Origin: an uncultured Bacteroidota bacterium
GTDB taxonomy: Bacteria; Bacteroidota; Bacteroidia; Chitinophagales; Chitinophagaceae
Assembly (NCBI GenBank): GCA_903882965.1
Contig: CAIRZD010000320.1
Coordinates: 1 to 35,666, forward strand
Direction of reading: 5' to 3'
DNA: 35,666 bases
Both the position numbers and the translations under genes were made by a program. Within the stretch, counting starts at the first letter, position 1. The number at the start of each line of letters is the position of its first letter. Positions 18,219 to 26,812 of this stretch are shown one piece after another. Below the pieces are notes generated by a model, which saw only the letters and a list, made by a program, of their open reading frames with translations, was not told the DNA's origin and made no database searches.

Positions 18219-18905
18219 CTAATGCCCATGGCTTTTTATCTCACCATCTGCCATTTCAATGATACGGTCTGATCGTTTTGCAAAATCTTCATCGTGGGTA
18301 ACTGTGATGATCGTTTGCCCTAATTCTTTAGTGAGTTTTTGGAAAAGATCAAACACGATACCTGTGTTTTTTGAGTCAAGGTTTCCCGTTGGTTCGTCTC
18401 CCATAATAATGGCCGGGTCGTTTATCAAAGCCCTGGCAATGGCCACCCGTTGTTGCTGGCCGCCTGATAATTTATTGGCTTTCTTCAATGCCTGGTCTTC
18501 CACGCCAAACATTTTCAGTTTTTCATAAGCTTTGGCCTCTATTTCTTTGGCCGATAATTTGCCAAGCCGTAAAGCCGGGATCATCACATTTTTAAGGCAG
18601 CTAAAGTCAGGTAGCAAGTAGTGAAACTGGAATACAAAACCAATAGAGGTATTGCGGATGCGTGCAAGTTCATTCAGTGACTTTCCCGTTACTACTGTAC
18701 CATCTATCTCCAGCGAACCTTCATAGTCTGTATCCATAGTCGATAGCACATAAAGCAGTGTCGACTTGCCACACCCTGATTTGCCAACGATTGAAACGAA
18801 CTCTCCCTTGGATACTTCCAGCGAAATATCCTTTAGTACCGGCATGGTTACCGGGTCATGAAAGAACTTGTTTATTTTAACCGACTTCAGTGCTATATCT
18901 GCCAT
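18219..18905 (-). CDS. ABC transporter ATP-binding protein (MacB/LolD type)
   Basis: A 228-residue nucleotide-binding subunit, intact. Walker A is GKSGCGKST (41-49), the Q-loop VFQFHYLLPDF (from about 91), the signature LSGGQQQR (146-153), Walker B AIIMGDE with catalytic E171, and the H-loop VTHDEDFA. The length and the LLPDFSCLKNVM segment are typical of the MacB/LolD/FtsE group, which powers FtsX-type permeases. Its start codon overlaps the permease stop by one base (TAATG), so translation is coupled. It is the last gene of the efflux operon and the partner of the permease at 18905-20149. Confidence 0.95.
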   Translation of the reverse strand: MADIALKSVKINKFFHDPVTMPVLKDISLEVSKGEFVSIVGKSGCGKSTLLYVLSTMDTDYEGSLEIDGTVVTGKSLNELARIRNTSIGFVFQFHYLLPDFSCLKNVMIPALRLGKLSAKEIEAKAYEKLKMFGVEDQALKKANKLSGGQQQRVAIARALINDPAIIMGDEPTGNLDSKNTGIVFDLFQKLTKELGQTIITVTHDEDFAKRSDRIIEMADGEIKSHGH

Positions 18906-20149
18906 TATCCGCGAATTATCGTTACAGGGTCAACTTTTGATGCTTTTCTTGCAGGGAAAAACCCTGCTGCAATAGTTGTTAATATTCCGAAGCAAATAGC
19001 CTCAATGTAATGTGGTATGTAAAAAGACATTGGTAAATATTTTAGTGTGCCCGCTCCTATGTATATTCTCGATACCATATAGGTAATACCAAAGCCGCAG
19101 ATAACACCTACGATACCACCCATTAACCCAATGTAAATTGCCTGTTGTAAAAAAATACTTGTAACCGCGGGACCGGAAAAACCCTGTGCTTTCAATATTG
19201 CGATCTCCTTTATCTTCTCATAAATGGTCATGTTCAGGATGTTGTATATCCCGAACCCGGCAACGAGGAGTATAACGCCAATGACTGAGTTCAGTATCAC
19301 TGCACGTATCTTAAATGCTGCTTTAAGTTGCTCATTTGCTTTTACCCAGTCTTCTGCCTTATAACCCGTCAGGGTTTCCAGGTCGCGCGCCACTTCAGGA
19401 GCATTGTTATAGTCCCTGATATTTATCTTAATATCAGTAACATAGCTTCTGTCTTTACCCAGCAGGTTTTGTGCCTGCACAATATTCGCATAAGACTTTG
19501 TGTCATCTACCTGTTTTATCGTTGTTGCAAATATGCCTACTACTCTCATGATCGTAGGGCTGCCGGTGCCGGAGGTAACAGTTATATTGTCCCCTACATG
19601 CAGGCTCAGTTTATCTGCAACGCCTTTGCCTATAAGCAGCCCGTTGTTCACTCTGTTCAGGTCGTGCAGGTCGCCTGATACCATATTGCCCTGCACGTCA
19701 AACATTTTGTCTTCCTGGTCAATATTCACACCAGCCACATTGCCGTTTATCTGCACGCTGCCACTGGTGTATATCACATCTGCAGCCACCTGTGGTGTAA
19801 CATTTGTAACTTGTGGGTTAGCCTTAATTTCCCGGATGATACCATAAGGGTTGATGATGCCTTGTGTCTGTATAAGTTGTTTCGGGTTAGTGAGTACTTT
19901 AGTTGACGGGTCTTTAAGAAAGTTTACCAGCATATGGTTATCTGCCACTTGATTCTCACTATACAGTCGGATATGTGGTGTGCTGTTGAACGACATTTTT
20001 TCAAAATAATCATTGGTGCCCTTCATCAACGACTGCATAAATATAAACATAGATATGCCGAACATTACGCCCATGGCGGCTACCATAGTCTGCTTCTTCC
20101 TTGTTGCAAGGTAGGTTAGCGCTATTTCGGTATTTACATTTAGTTTCAT
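18905..20149 (-). CDS. ABC transporter permease, MacB/FtsX type
   Basis: A 414-residue inner membrane protein. One helix lies near the N-terminus (QTMVAAMGVMFGISMFIFMQ), then a large periplasmic region (about 45-275), then three helices at the C-terminus (VILNSVIGVILLVAGFGIYN, IGLMGGIVGVICGFGITYMV, AICFGILTTIAAGFFPA) and the FtsX-type ending ARKASKVDPVTIIRG. This is the mechanotransmission fold that drives efflux through an adaptor and TolC without moving substrate across the inner membrane. It lies 21 bp after the adaptor gene and overlaps the ATPase gene by one base. Confidence 0.93.
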   Translation of the reverse strand: MKLNVNTEIALTYLATRKKQTMVAAMGVMFGISMFIFMQSLMKGTNDYFEKMSFNSTPHIRLYSENQVADNHMLVNFLKDPSTKVLTNPKQLIQTQGIINPYGIIREIKANPQVTNVTPQVAADVIYTSGSVQINGNVAGVNIDQEDKMFDVQGNMVSGDLHDLNRVNNGLLIGKGVADKLSLHVGDNITVTSGTGSPTIMRVVGIFATTIKQVDDTKSYANIVQAQNLLGKDRSYVTDIKINIRDYNNAPEVARDLETLTGYKAEDWVKANEQLKAAFKIRAVILNSVIGVILLVAGFGIYNILNMTIYEKIKEIAILKAQGFSGPAVTSIFLQQAIYIGLMGGIVGVICGFGITYMVSRIYIGAGTLKYLPMSFYIPHYIEAICFGILTTIAAGFFPARKASKVDPVTIIRG

Positions 20150-20170
20150 TCGGTGATTTTTTAGCTAGGT

Positions 20171-21316
20171 TTATTTGCCCCCCGGAACAGAAATGGTATT
20201 GCCGCTCGTCCCTGCATTTTTCTCTTTCAGTATTATATCATTTGTGTTCAGTCCGCTCAGCACCTCAATCCATTCATCAGATACAATGCCTGTGGTAATG
20301 GTCGCAGTGTCCATCTTTTTATCTTTTTTTACGAGTACTTTATTCCTGCTTATAACATATACATGTGGTATCAGCATTGCATTTTCCTTCTTATTGGTTA
20401 TTATATTCGCTTGTAGCTGCGTGCCTGATATCAGACCCGGCATCTCTTTCTGAAAGCGAGCTTCCACTTTATATGATTGTGAAGTTTCATTGAAGTGCGG
20501 GTATATTTTGCTTATATGCGCCTCATAGGTTTTATTCTTTTCAGTATTTAACTCCACCAGCACTTGCTGTCCCAGCTGCACTTTGCTTATGCTGCCCTCG
20601 TCCAGGTCAAGGTTTATCACAATTGAATCCGGGTTTCCCAACTGCGCTACCTGGTCACCCTTGCGCACGAGGTCGCCTTGTTTTTTGAATATTTGATATA
20701 CCTTACTGTTGCCAATGGCCAATAGATTATAATATTGATTCCCCGCTACTGCATTTTGCAATTGTGATTGGGTATTTGTAAGGTCTTGTTTCACTTTATC
20801 TGCCGTTGCCTTGTAATTTTCAACCAAAGCCAGATAGGAGTTTAAAGAAGATTCGTAATTCAGTTGCGCATTATCAAGATCTTGTTTTGATACAGAATTG
20901 GTAGCGATTAAATGCTGGTAACGGGATAAGTTTAATGAATCTGTTTTCATCTTTATGCGAGCGGCATCGATCTGGTCTTTTATTTGTAATAAGGCTGGCG
21001 AATTATTTGATGCGCTGATCTTTGCGTATTCAACGTTAGTTTGCGCTATTTTCACCTGGGTATTTTGCTGCCTGTTATCCAGTTGGAACAGTAATTGGCC
21101 ATCATGTACCAGGTCGTTTTCAGTGACATAGCTTTTTACAATAAAGCCATCAGAAAGCGAGGTAAGTGTATACGCATCCTTAGGCTCTATACTGCCTGAT
21201 GCAAATACCGCTTCCGTTACGGGCCCGGTCTTGGGTGTGAACTCATCATACTTAGGTTTGCACGCAGCTGTGGTGAGCAAAACAAGCATTACAAGTGTTA
21301 TGTTTATCCGGTTCAT
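20171..21316 (-). CDS. Efflux periplasmic adaptor lipoprotein (HlyD/MFP family)
   Basis: 381 residues. The signal with lipobox LTTAAC places the lipid on C19. A beta-barrel/lipoyl region (PVTEAVFASGSIEPKDAYTL, GFIVKSYVTENDLVHDGQLLFQLD) is followed by a long alpha-helical hairpin (about 80-195, TNVEYAKISA to LQNAVAG), the second lipoyl half (IFKKQGDLVRKGDQVAQLGN) and a barrel (SISKVQLGQQVLVELN). This is the bridge between the permease and TolC. Family adaptors of this layout pair with MacB-type ABC or RND pumps, and the neighbours here show the ABC type. Confidence 0.94.
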   Translation of the reverse strand: MNRINITLVMLVLLTTAACKPKYDEFTPKTGPVTEAVFASGSIEPKDAYTLTSLSDGFIVKSYVTENDLVHDGQLLFQLDNRQQNTQVKIAQTNVEYAKISASNNSPALLQIKDQIDAARIKMKTDSLNLSRYQHLIATNSVSKQDLDNAQLNYESSLNSYLALVENYKATADKVKQDLTNTQSQLQNAVAGNQYYNLLAIGNSKVYQIFKKQGDLVRKGDQVAQLGNPDSIVINLDLDEGSISKVQLGQQVLVELNTEKNKTYEAHISKIYPHFNETSQSYKVEARFQKEMPGLISGTQLQANIITNKKENAMLIPHVYVISRNKVLVKKDKKMDTATITTGIVSDEWIEVLSGLNTNDIILKEKNAGTSGNTISVPGGK

Positions 21317-21372
21317 TTGAAAATATTTATCAGTTCCTTTTTATCGTTTATAAAATCTCTCTTTTGCCATAA

Positions 21373-22695
21373 TTAAAATGCCTGTTGCCGTATCTTCACC
21401 TGGTATAGCTGCACCAGCATATCTGATAAGCTATTGAGGTATTGGTTTTGATAATCAATGTAATCCCTGAAAGCATTTAGTCGCGTTTCTATCGATTCAA
21501 TGCCTCCTTCATAACGGTAAGAGATATGCATGTAGTTATCGAACGACAGGTTCATTACATCTTTTGCTTTGTTGAGTACGGCTGCTGCTTTCAGATAATT
21601 CAGCCTTATGTTCTCATCGTTTATTGCAGATTGTTTCAGGGTATTTTCATATTGCTCCTTACTTTCATCCCAGGCTATTTTATTTCTCTTTGACTGGAAG
21701 AGCCTGCCCCCGCTGGTAAATAATGGTATAGCCGCTTGCAACGACCAATATTGTGATGGAAACCAACCTGCGGTGCCGCTTGCTCCGCTAAACGGCTCGA
21801 ATGTTTTATCAAAGCGTTGGTTAGCATAATTATACAGGATATTGATTGTTGGTGCGAACGCACTGTTTGCAGCCCGATATTGGCTAAGGCTGATATGCTC
21901 CTGGTACATCGCTAATTTTATAGCCGGGTCTTCCTGGAATGTTGCACTCCCTTCGCTCTTCAGATTTTCATTTAATGAAGCATTGATGGCCAGTGAATCT
22001 TTCACCGACAGATTTAATAAGGCTTTCATGTTATTGAGTGCTGTAAGCATCTGGTATTTTGCCGACAGCTCATTCTGCTCCGCCCGTTCAAAGTTTAATT
22101 TAGCCACGTCTACATTGGCCTCATTTGTCGCGCCCTCTTTAAATTTATTGCTTACAGATTCAAAAACGGAATCCGATATTTTAGCCGATTGTGCCGCAAG
22201 ATCATACGCTTCCTGCATAAGCAGATACGAATAATATTGAGTGGCTACCTGCTGATAAACACTTTTCCTGTTGTTAGCCAGTGATGCCTTATTCAGCTCT
22301 TCTGTTTGTTTTGCTATTTGCGCATTGTACACATTTTGCAGGTTCAGTATACTCATCTGCGCAGAGATTCCCCCGGCATAAACAAATTGTTGTCCAAACT
22401 GTAGTTTCAGGTATTTACCCGGAGGGCCACCCGCTATTTCATCAGGTATTAAGGTTGTTTGCAACGCTAAATTATCCGTATAAGAGCCCGTAGCATTAAC
22501 CTGCGGCAATAGTGCACTGTACGACTGCCGTTTTGCATACACCGATTTCTCCGCTTCGTACTTGGCGGTTATTATCGTGATATTATGCACATCGGCATAT
22601 TTCCACACATCTTCCAGTGATGTGAATACTACCTGCCCGTTAGCCATCCTGCAGAATGACAAAAGCAGAATGATAAATATATTTTTCTTAAACAT
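21373..22695 (-). CDS. TolC-family outer membrane efflux protein
   Basis: 440 residues with a signal peptide (MANGQ). Two repeated coiled-coil and strand halves are visible, each starting with a DVWKYADVHNITIITAKYEAEKS-like or IKLAMYQEHISLSQYRAANSAF stretch. GG-containing strands (WSLQAAIPLFTSGGRL) form the barrel part, and ASLANNRKSVYQQVATQYY is the usual first long helix. It forms the trimeric outer membrane exit duct for the adaptor and permease encoded next. It is the second gene of the operon, 62 bp after tetR and 56 bp before the adaptor gene. Confidence 0.94.
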   Translation of the reverse strand: MFKKNIFIILLLSFCRMANGQVVFTSLEDVWKYADVHNITIITAKYEAEKSVYAKRQSYSALLPQVNATGSYTDNLALQTTLIPDEIAGGPPGKYLKLQFGQQFVYAGGISAQMSILNLQNVYNAQIAKQTEELNKASLANNRKSVYQQVATQYYSYLLMQEAYDLAAQSAKISDSVFESVSNKFKEGATNEANVDVAKLNFERAEQNELSAKYQMLTALNNMKALLNLSVKDSLAINASLNENLKSEGSATFQEDPAIKLAMYQEHISLSQYRAANSAFAPTINILYNYANQRFDKTFEPFSGASGTAGWFPSQYWSLQAAIPLFTSGGRLFQSKRNKIAWDESKEQYENTLKQSAINDENIRLNYLKAAAVLNKAKDVMNLSFDNYMHISYRYEGGIESIETRLNAFRDYIDYQNQYLNSLSDMLVQLYQVKIRQQAF

Positions 22696-22757
22696 TGTTC
22701 AAAAGATTCCTTGTTTCTAATTGACCACTTACCTTTTAACTAATTAACTATTTAACT

Positions 22758-23396
22758 TCAACCACCCTTTATCATAGCATTTATCCATACTGGTATCATC
22801 TTCTTCCGTTCTTCCATCAGCTTGTTAAATTCACCGAGGCTCATTCCTGTCCTGTTTCTCAATAGAGGGCTGGCAATAAATGGGAATATTGTCATCGACA
22901 GCACATTCACCACAATGTGTATTGGGTTGATGGCTGGTGTTTTCTTAGCCGCAGCCATTTCTTTCCACTGCTTTATTATGTATAAATTTTCACGCTGCAT
23001 TTTTTCAAATCCCAGTTTCTCGATCAGTTTTTCCGGATTGGCATTTATTTCATTTAATACAAAGATCGGGATGTACGGATTCTCGATAAGCATATCTATA
23101 TAATGGCTTATCAACGTTTCCATTTTTTGCTGTAGTGTGGTTTTGGGGTCATTCACTATTTCCATCACACTGTGTATGAATAGCTGCAGATGCTCTACAA
23201 TGATAATGTCAAAAAGTTTTTCCTTACTCCTGAAATAGTAATTGATCAATGCAAGGTTAAGCCCTGATTCTTCTGCTATATCTCTTGTCCGTGTGGCCGC
23301 ATATCCTTTCTGGGTAAACACACGCCTGGCTGCTTCCTTTATCTTTTCTTCGGTGGAAGTATTCTTTTCGATATCCGCGATTACTTTTTTAGCCAT
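22758..23396 (-). CDS. TetR/AcrR-family regulator of the efflux operon
   Basis: 212 residues. The N-terminal helix-turn-helix (TEEKIKEAARRVFTQKGYAATRTRDIAEESGLNLALINYYFRSKEKLFD in outline) is classic TetR, with recognition helix NLALINYYF. The C-terminal ligand-binding region is all helical and matches no specific ligand class I can name. As first gene of the operon it probably represses itself and the four efflux genes. An 18-bp palindrome lies just upstream of its promoter (see 23440). Only seven bases separate the -7 box from the ATG, so the mRNA leader is minimal. Confidence 0.93.
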   Translation of the reverse strand: MAKKVIADIEKNTSTEEKIKEAARRVFTQKGYAATRTRDIAEESGLNLALINYYFRSKEKLFDIIIVEHLQLFIHSVMEIVNDPKTTLQQKMETLISHYIDMLIENPYIPIFVLNEINANPEKLIEKLGFEKMQRENLYIIKQWKEMAAAKKTPAINPIHIVVNVLSMTIFPFIASPLLRNRTGMSLGEFNKLMEERKKMIPVWINAMIKGG

Positions 23397-23403
23397 TACC
23401 CCG

Positions 23404-23436
23404 CAAAGGTAAAATTAATAATTCGATTTAAACAAA
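23404..23436 (-). promoter_or_regulatory. Promoter of the TetR-efflux operon
   Basis: On the minus strand, TTTG (23436-23433), a 21-base spacer and TACCTTTG (23411-23404). Both boxes match the Bacteroidota consensus TTTG-N19-21-TAnnTTTG exactly. Confidence 0.75.
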
Positions 23437-23439
23437 TTA

Positions 23440-23457
23440 TTTAATCAAATGATTAAA
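23440..23457. promoter_or_regulatory. 18-bp palindrome, likely TetR operator
   Basis: tttaatca, two bases, tgattaaa: perfect 8-bp arms. It sits three bases upstream of the -33 box of the operon promoter, in a place where a bound dimer would block RNA polymerase. It is A+T-rich, so chance is possible. Confidence 0.5.
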
Positions 23458-23509
23458 ATCAGTTCGCAGGAATTCCTGAATGATTATATCGTTTCTTTTT
23501 GTGGTTAAA

Positions 23510-25006
23510 TTATTTATTAAGTCTCAGCACCTCACTTGTATGTGATCGTATCCTGTCACACAATTGTGCATCATTAGCCAACGACAGGCCATAAGATGGG
23601 ATCATACGCTTCAGTTTTTCATTCCACTCTTTAGATATCACATGCTCTTTGAAGCAGGTATTTATAAGCCCCAGCATAATAGATACAGAAGTCGATGCCC
23701 CCGGCGATGCCCCCAGCAATGCAGCAATACTGCCATCTTCGGCACACACCACCTCGGTCCCGAATTCCAGCAATCCACCTTCGCGGGCATCTTTTTTTAT
23801 TACCTGCACTCTTTGCCCGGCTATTTTCAGTTCCCAGTCTTCTTTTTTTGCATTCGGGAAGTATTCACGCAGTTCCTCCATCCGGTCCTCTTCCGATTGA
23901 AGGGCCTGTTTTATGAGATACTTGGTAAGTGGTATATTATGAAGCCCGGCTTCTATGAGTGGCACTATATTCCCCGGCCTTATCGACTCAGGCAGGTCCA
24001 GGTAAGACCCCTCTTTTAAAAATTTGGTAGAGAAGCCCGCATATGGCCCGAAGAGCAATTCTTTCTTTCCGTCTATAATACGGGTATCCAGGTGGGGTAC
24101 CGACATTGGCGGGGCGCCCACTGTTGCCAACCCATATACTTTTGCATGGTGTTGTGCTATTAAATCCTTATTGTTACATTTAAGCCATTGCCCGCTAACC
24201 GGAAATCCCGCATATCCTTTTGCCTCAGGTATGTTTGCTTTTTCCAGCAATCGCAAAGCCCCGCCGCCGGCCCCGATAAACAGGAACTTTGCACTGGTTT
24301 CTACTTCATTGCCGGATGTTTTATCCAGTATTTTTAGCCGCCATTTACCATCATCTTTATTTATGCGCCGCACCTCATGATTCAGGTGCAATCCAATCCC
24401 TTTTTTGTTTTTTAAATGATCAAAAAGGTTACGCGTAAGCTCGCCAAAATTCACATCTGTTCCTATTTCTATTCGGTTTGCAGCTACAGGCATTTGTTCA
24501 TCCCGCCCTTCCATCACTAAGGGCATCCATGCTTTTAGCTGTGCATTATCTTTCGCAAATTGCATCGTTTTATAAAAATGATGCGCCTGCATTGCCTTAT
24601 AGCGTTTTTCAAGGTAGGCCACATGCTCATTACCCCACACAAAGCTCATATGGGGCACACTGTGTATAAATGTTTGTTGCGAGGGTATCACACCCTGCGT
24701 TACCAGGTAGGCCCAAAACTGTTTTGATACCTCAAATGATTCTGTGATATGCAGCGCTTTCGATATGTCTATCGATCCATCTGCATTTTGCGGGGTGTAA
24801 TTCAGCTCGCACAGGGCCGAATGGCCCGTGCCGGCATTATTCCATGCAGCAGAGCTTTCTTCAGCCACATTGTCAAGCGTTTCATAAACGTCTATTTCAA
24901 GGTGTGGTTGTAATTCTTTAAGTAATATCCCCAGGGTGGCACTCATTATGCCGGCGCCTATTAGTATTATATCCGGGTTTCTCCTTGCAGTATTTGCGGT
25001 TTTCAT
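23510..25006 (-). CDS. mqo: Malate:quinone oxidoreductase
   Basis: 498 residues from MKTANTARRNPD. The start at 25006 is chosen over 25072 because an exact -7 box lies between them and 498 residues is the family length. It is an FAD-dependent, membrane-associated TCA-cycle enzyme that oxidises malate to oxaloacetate and passes electrons to quinone. Seen: the FAD fold IILIGAGIMSATLG near the N-terminus, SSAAWNNAGTGHSALCELNYTP (flavin and substrate region, diagnostic of Mqo), FLFIGAGGGAL, and LLGASPGASTSVSIML near the end. It is intact and not in an operon with its neighbours. Confidence 0.97.
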   Translation of the reverse strand: MKTANTARRNPDIILIGAGIMSATLGILLKELQPHLEIDVYETLDNVAEESSAAWNNAGTGHSALCELNYTPQNADGSIDISKALHITESFEVSKQFWAYLVTQGVIPSQQTFIHSVPHMSFVWGNEHVAYLEKRYKAMQAHHFYKTMQFAKDNAQLKAWMPLVMEGRDEQMPVAANRIEIGTDVNFGELTRNLFDHLKNKKGIGLHLNHEVRRINKDDGKWRLKILDKTSGNEVETSAKFLFIGAGGGALRLLEKANIPEAKGYAGFPVSGQWLKCNNKDLIAQHHAKVYGLATVGAPPMSVPHLDTRIIDGKKELLFGPYAGFSTKFLKEGSYLDLPESIRPGNIVPLIEAGLHNIPLTKYLIKQALQSEEDRMEELREYFPNAKKEDWELKIAGQRVQVIKKDAREGGLLEFGTEVVCAEDGSIAALLGASPGASTSVSIMLGLINTCFKEHVISKEWNEKLKRMIPSYGLSLANDAQLCDRIRSHTSEVLRLNK

Positions 25007-25014
25007 AAAGGTTC

Positions 25015-25022
25015 CAAAGATA
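25015..25022 (-). promoter_or_regulatory. -7 box of mqo
   Basis: Minus strand TATCTTTG, an exact match, eight bases before the ATG. No TTG was found at the -33 distance. Confidence 0.5.
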
Positions 25023-25180
25023 TAGTGAAACGCATTGCTATTTATTTTGATAATCGATTGATAATAAATCACTATTCACCCATTAAAATGAATGATTTTA
25101 ATGGTGATCTATCTAAAATGTTAACGAAACGTTATTGGTGGCATGATTTTTTTGTGTTTTTTCTCTTAAAAATGTACCTT

Positions 25181-25402
25181 ATGAATATATATAAGCTCAC
25201 ATTCGCTAATAATGACGTACTTATTTGTAAAGATGTTAATGATAGATATTCCCTTAATGGGCTTTACCACTATGAACATAAAAATGGCAAACCGATATTT
25301 GCAGTAGTTAAGGCTGATTCCGAGAAGGAGGCCCTTGCTTTTGTTGATATTATTCACAGGGAAATTTATGAGACGATATTTGGAATTGATCTGGTGAATT
25401 AG
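25181..25402 (+). CDS. Small protein of unknown function (73 aa)
   Basis: Starts MNIYKLTFANNDVL. An ATG three codons earlier (25172) is an alternative. An in-frame open stretch reaching back to 25025 overlaps the mqo promoter and is unlikely to be coding. The product reads as a small alpha/beta fold: a strand pair (YKLTFANNDVLICKD), a second pair around GLYHYEHKNGKPIFAVVKA, and a helix (DSEKEALAFVDIIHREIYE). No family was recognised. The gene stands alone between mqo and the PAS gene, and no clear promoter was found. Confidence 0.55.
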   Translation: MNIYKLTFANNDVLICKDVNDRYSLNGLYHYEHKNGKPIFAVVKADSEKEALAFVDIIHREIYETIFGIDLVN

Positions 25403-25555
25403 TTCTACACTAACAGGCTGCGGGTTAGAGATAGGATTTGACAATTTTCTAAAAAGCCCTGTCTAATGCCAATGCTTTAATTATATTAATATTATTTCAC
25501 AGCACTTAAAATTGTAAATGACCACTTAAAATCGCTGAAATGAATTTTATTTTAG

Positions 25556-25563
25556 TATATTTG
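25556..25563 (+). promoter_or_regulatory. -7 box of the PAS gene
   Basis: TATATTTG, an exact TAnnTTTG match, 15 bases before the ATG at 25579. Confidence 0.45.
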
Positions 25564-25578
25564 TTGGCATTTTAAAAA

Positions 25579-26217
25579 ATGACAGATAAAGAAATAGATA
25601 TTGCAAAAGTCATTGCAGATGAAAAAAATCTGCGCATGCTTATTAATAACACAGACGATCCTATTTGGTTGGTCGATGTGGAATATAAGATCATTGAATG
25701 CAATAATTCTTTTAAAAAGTGGGTATATCACTTCATCGGCCAGGAGCTGGATAGGGGAGATAACGTGTTACATGACGGGTTAAATAAGACATATCTCGAT
25801 AAATTCGAAACCTGTTACCAGTATGCGTTAAACGGGCATTCTTTTAAATCAGTAGAAGATATGCTTGTCGATGGCCGGTTAAGATACACCAGTGTCAGTT
25901 TTAATCCGGTACTTGATAAAGATGACCACGTCATCGGTGTTAGTTGTTTTGCAAGGGATATTACCGAACAGAGAAAACACCTGCTCCGTATAGAGGAGCA
26001 AAACACCGCCCTCAGGGAGATCGCTTTTATAGAATCTCATAAAGTGCGCGGGCCCGCAGCCACCATTATGGGCCTTGCCCTCGTATTTAGTAACGAAGAG
26101 AATACAACCGCCGAAAATAAAGAAATAATAGAAGCCATTCTCACAGCTACTGATCAGCTGGATGCCATCATTCGCGAGGTAGTTCGCAAATCCAGTAAGA
26201 TCGGCCTGCAGCCATAA
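25579..26217 (+). CDS. PAS-domain signalling protein with HisKA-like helix but no ATPase
   Basis: 212 residues, soluble. The PAS domain spans about 17-135 (NLRMLINNTDDPIWLVD to HVIGVSCFARDITEQRK, a typical PAS-S-box end). A coiled linker and a DHp-like helix follow, with a histidine in IAFIESHKVRGPAATIMGL (near 155), the position phosphorylated in histidine kinases. The protein ends about 60 residues later with no HATPase domain. Such short PAS-DHp proteins recur in Bacteroidota. It may be a phosphotransfer or dimerisation partner, or a kinase truncated long ago. There is no adjacent receiver gene. REP-like repeats start just after the stop codon. Confidence 0.8.
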   Translation: MTDKEIDIAKVIADEKNLRMLINNTDDPIWLVDVEYKIIECNNSFKKWVYHFIGQELDRGDNVLHDGLNKTYLDKFETCYQYALNGHSFKSVEDMLVDGRLRYTSVSFNPVLDKDDHVIGVSCFARDITEQRKHLLRIEEQNTALREIAFIESHKVRGPAATIMGLALVFSNEENTTAENKEIIEAILTATDQLDAIIREVVRKSSKIGLQP

Positions 26218-26230
26218 CAATCGACGGCGC

Positions 26231-26404
26231 AGCCTTCGGTATAAAACCACAAAAGAACATAGTCTGAATGGGCATGATATAATAGCCGGGGGCGAAACCA
26301 TCGGTATAAAACCACAAAAACATAGCCCTGAATGGGCGTAATATTACAGCCGGGGGTGTAGCCCTCGGTATAAAACCACATAAAAACATAGCCCTGAATG
26401 GGCG
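26231..26404 (+). repeat. Three REP-like units of 64-65 bp
   Basis: The block cggtataaaaccac starts at 26237, 26302 and 26366. Each unit then has cata, a small hairpin gccctgaatgggc (decayed in unit 1), and a second hairpin of the form ccggggg-loop-ccctcgg with a wobble pair, which leads into the next unit. Units 2 and 3 are nearly identical. I recognise the GCCCTGAAnGGGC type as an interspersed repeat of Bacteroidota genomes. The array fills the 3' flank of the PAS gene and ends near a run of T at 26413, so it may also stop or stabilise that transcript. Confidence 0.8.
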
Positions 26405-26478
26405 AGAATATCCTTTTTTTCAATACAATAGTGTAAATAAATAATGTTTAAATTTATTTGTTAAACCTTAACTTATTG

Positions 26479-26510
26479 TTTTGTTATTAACTAGTTAATG
26501 ATTAACTTTA
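26479..26510 (+). promoter_or_regulatory. Possible promoter of a small ORF
   Basis: TTTTG at 26479-26483, a 19-base spacer and TAACTTTA at 26503-26510, which is one base off TAnnTTTG. It lies 16 bases before the ATG at 26527. Confidence 0.4.
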
Positions 26511-26526
26511 TGAAAAATAAACGCTT

Positions 26527-26709
26527 ATGGAACTTGTTACTAAAAAATCCGAATGCAGGGGAGTAGTAAGAAATGAGCTTGTCAAATCACCAAAAGAAGC
26601 AATGCGGAAGACTTTAAAGAACTCCCTTGTAAAAAATGGTTTGGTTGTAAAATTATTCCCCGCAACTATTGTTTCAAACAATGGGAAATCAAATTCGATG
26701 TGGGGATAA
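26527..26709 (+). CDS. Possible small basic protein (60 aa)
   Basis: A short lysine- and arginine-rich product starting MELVTKKSECRGVV, with no recognised family. In its favour: a good promoter-like sequence at correct spacing and a hairpin downstream at 26813. Against it: short length, no clear ribosome-binding site, and a 96-codon open frame on the opposite strand over the same bases (26508-26798), which looks like a shadow because of its long F- and S-rich part. It sits between a repeat array and the NHL gene pair, so it may be a gene remnant. Confidence 0.3.
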   Translation: MELVTKKSECRGVVRNELVKSPKEAMRKTLKNSLVKNGLVVKLFPATIVSNNGKSNSMWG

Positions 26710-26812
26710 GATCTTGCCACTCGCATTTGCCAATAATGCTTAGTCATAGCATTACCGGCAAATTTTATTTCTGATTCCACAGGTTTATCCTCAAGCACAA
26801 CTTATATATGCT

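Noticed and set aside
23564-24380. Plus-strand frames over mqo
   Set aside because: Mqo is complete on the minus strand with diagnostic motifs. These frames are shadows.
26231-26404. CRISPR array
   Set aside because: Only three units, period about 65, and the would-be spacers resemble one another. They contain hairpins and there are no cas genes.
26154-26423. Minus-strand frames of 73-89 codons over the repeat array
   Set aside because: Their sequence is the repeat itself translated three times (IQGYVF and the like), with no independent coding signal.
26508-26798. Minus-strand 96-codon frame opposite the small basic ORF
   Set aside because: Its second half is F- and S-rich, the usual mirror of lysine- and arginine-rich coding, and it has no promoter box. 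The plus-strand ORF is itself only weakly supported.
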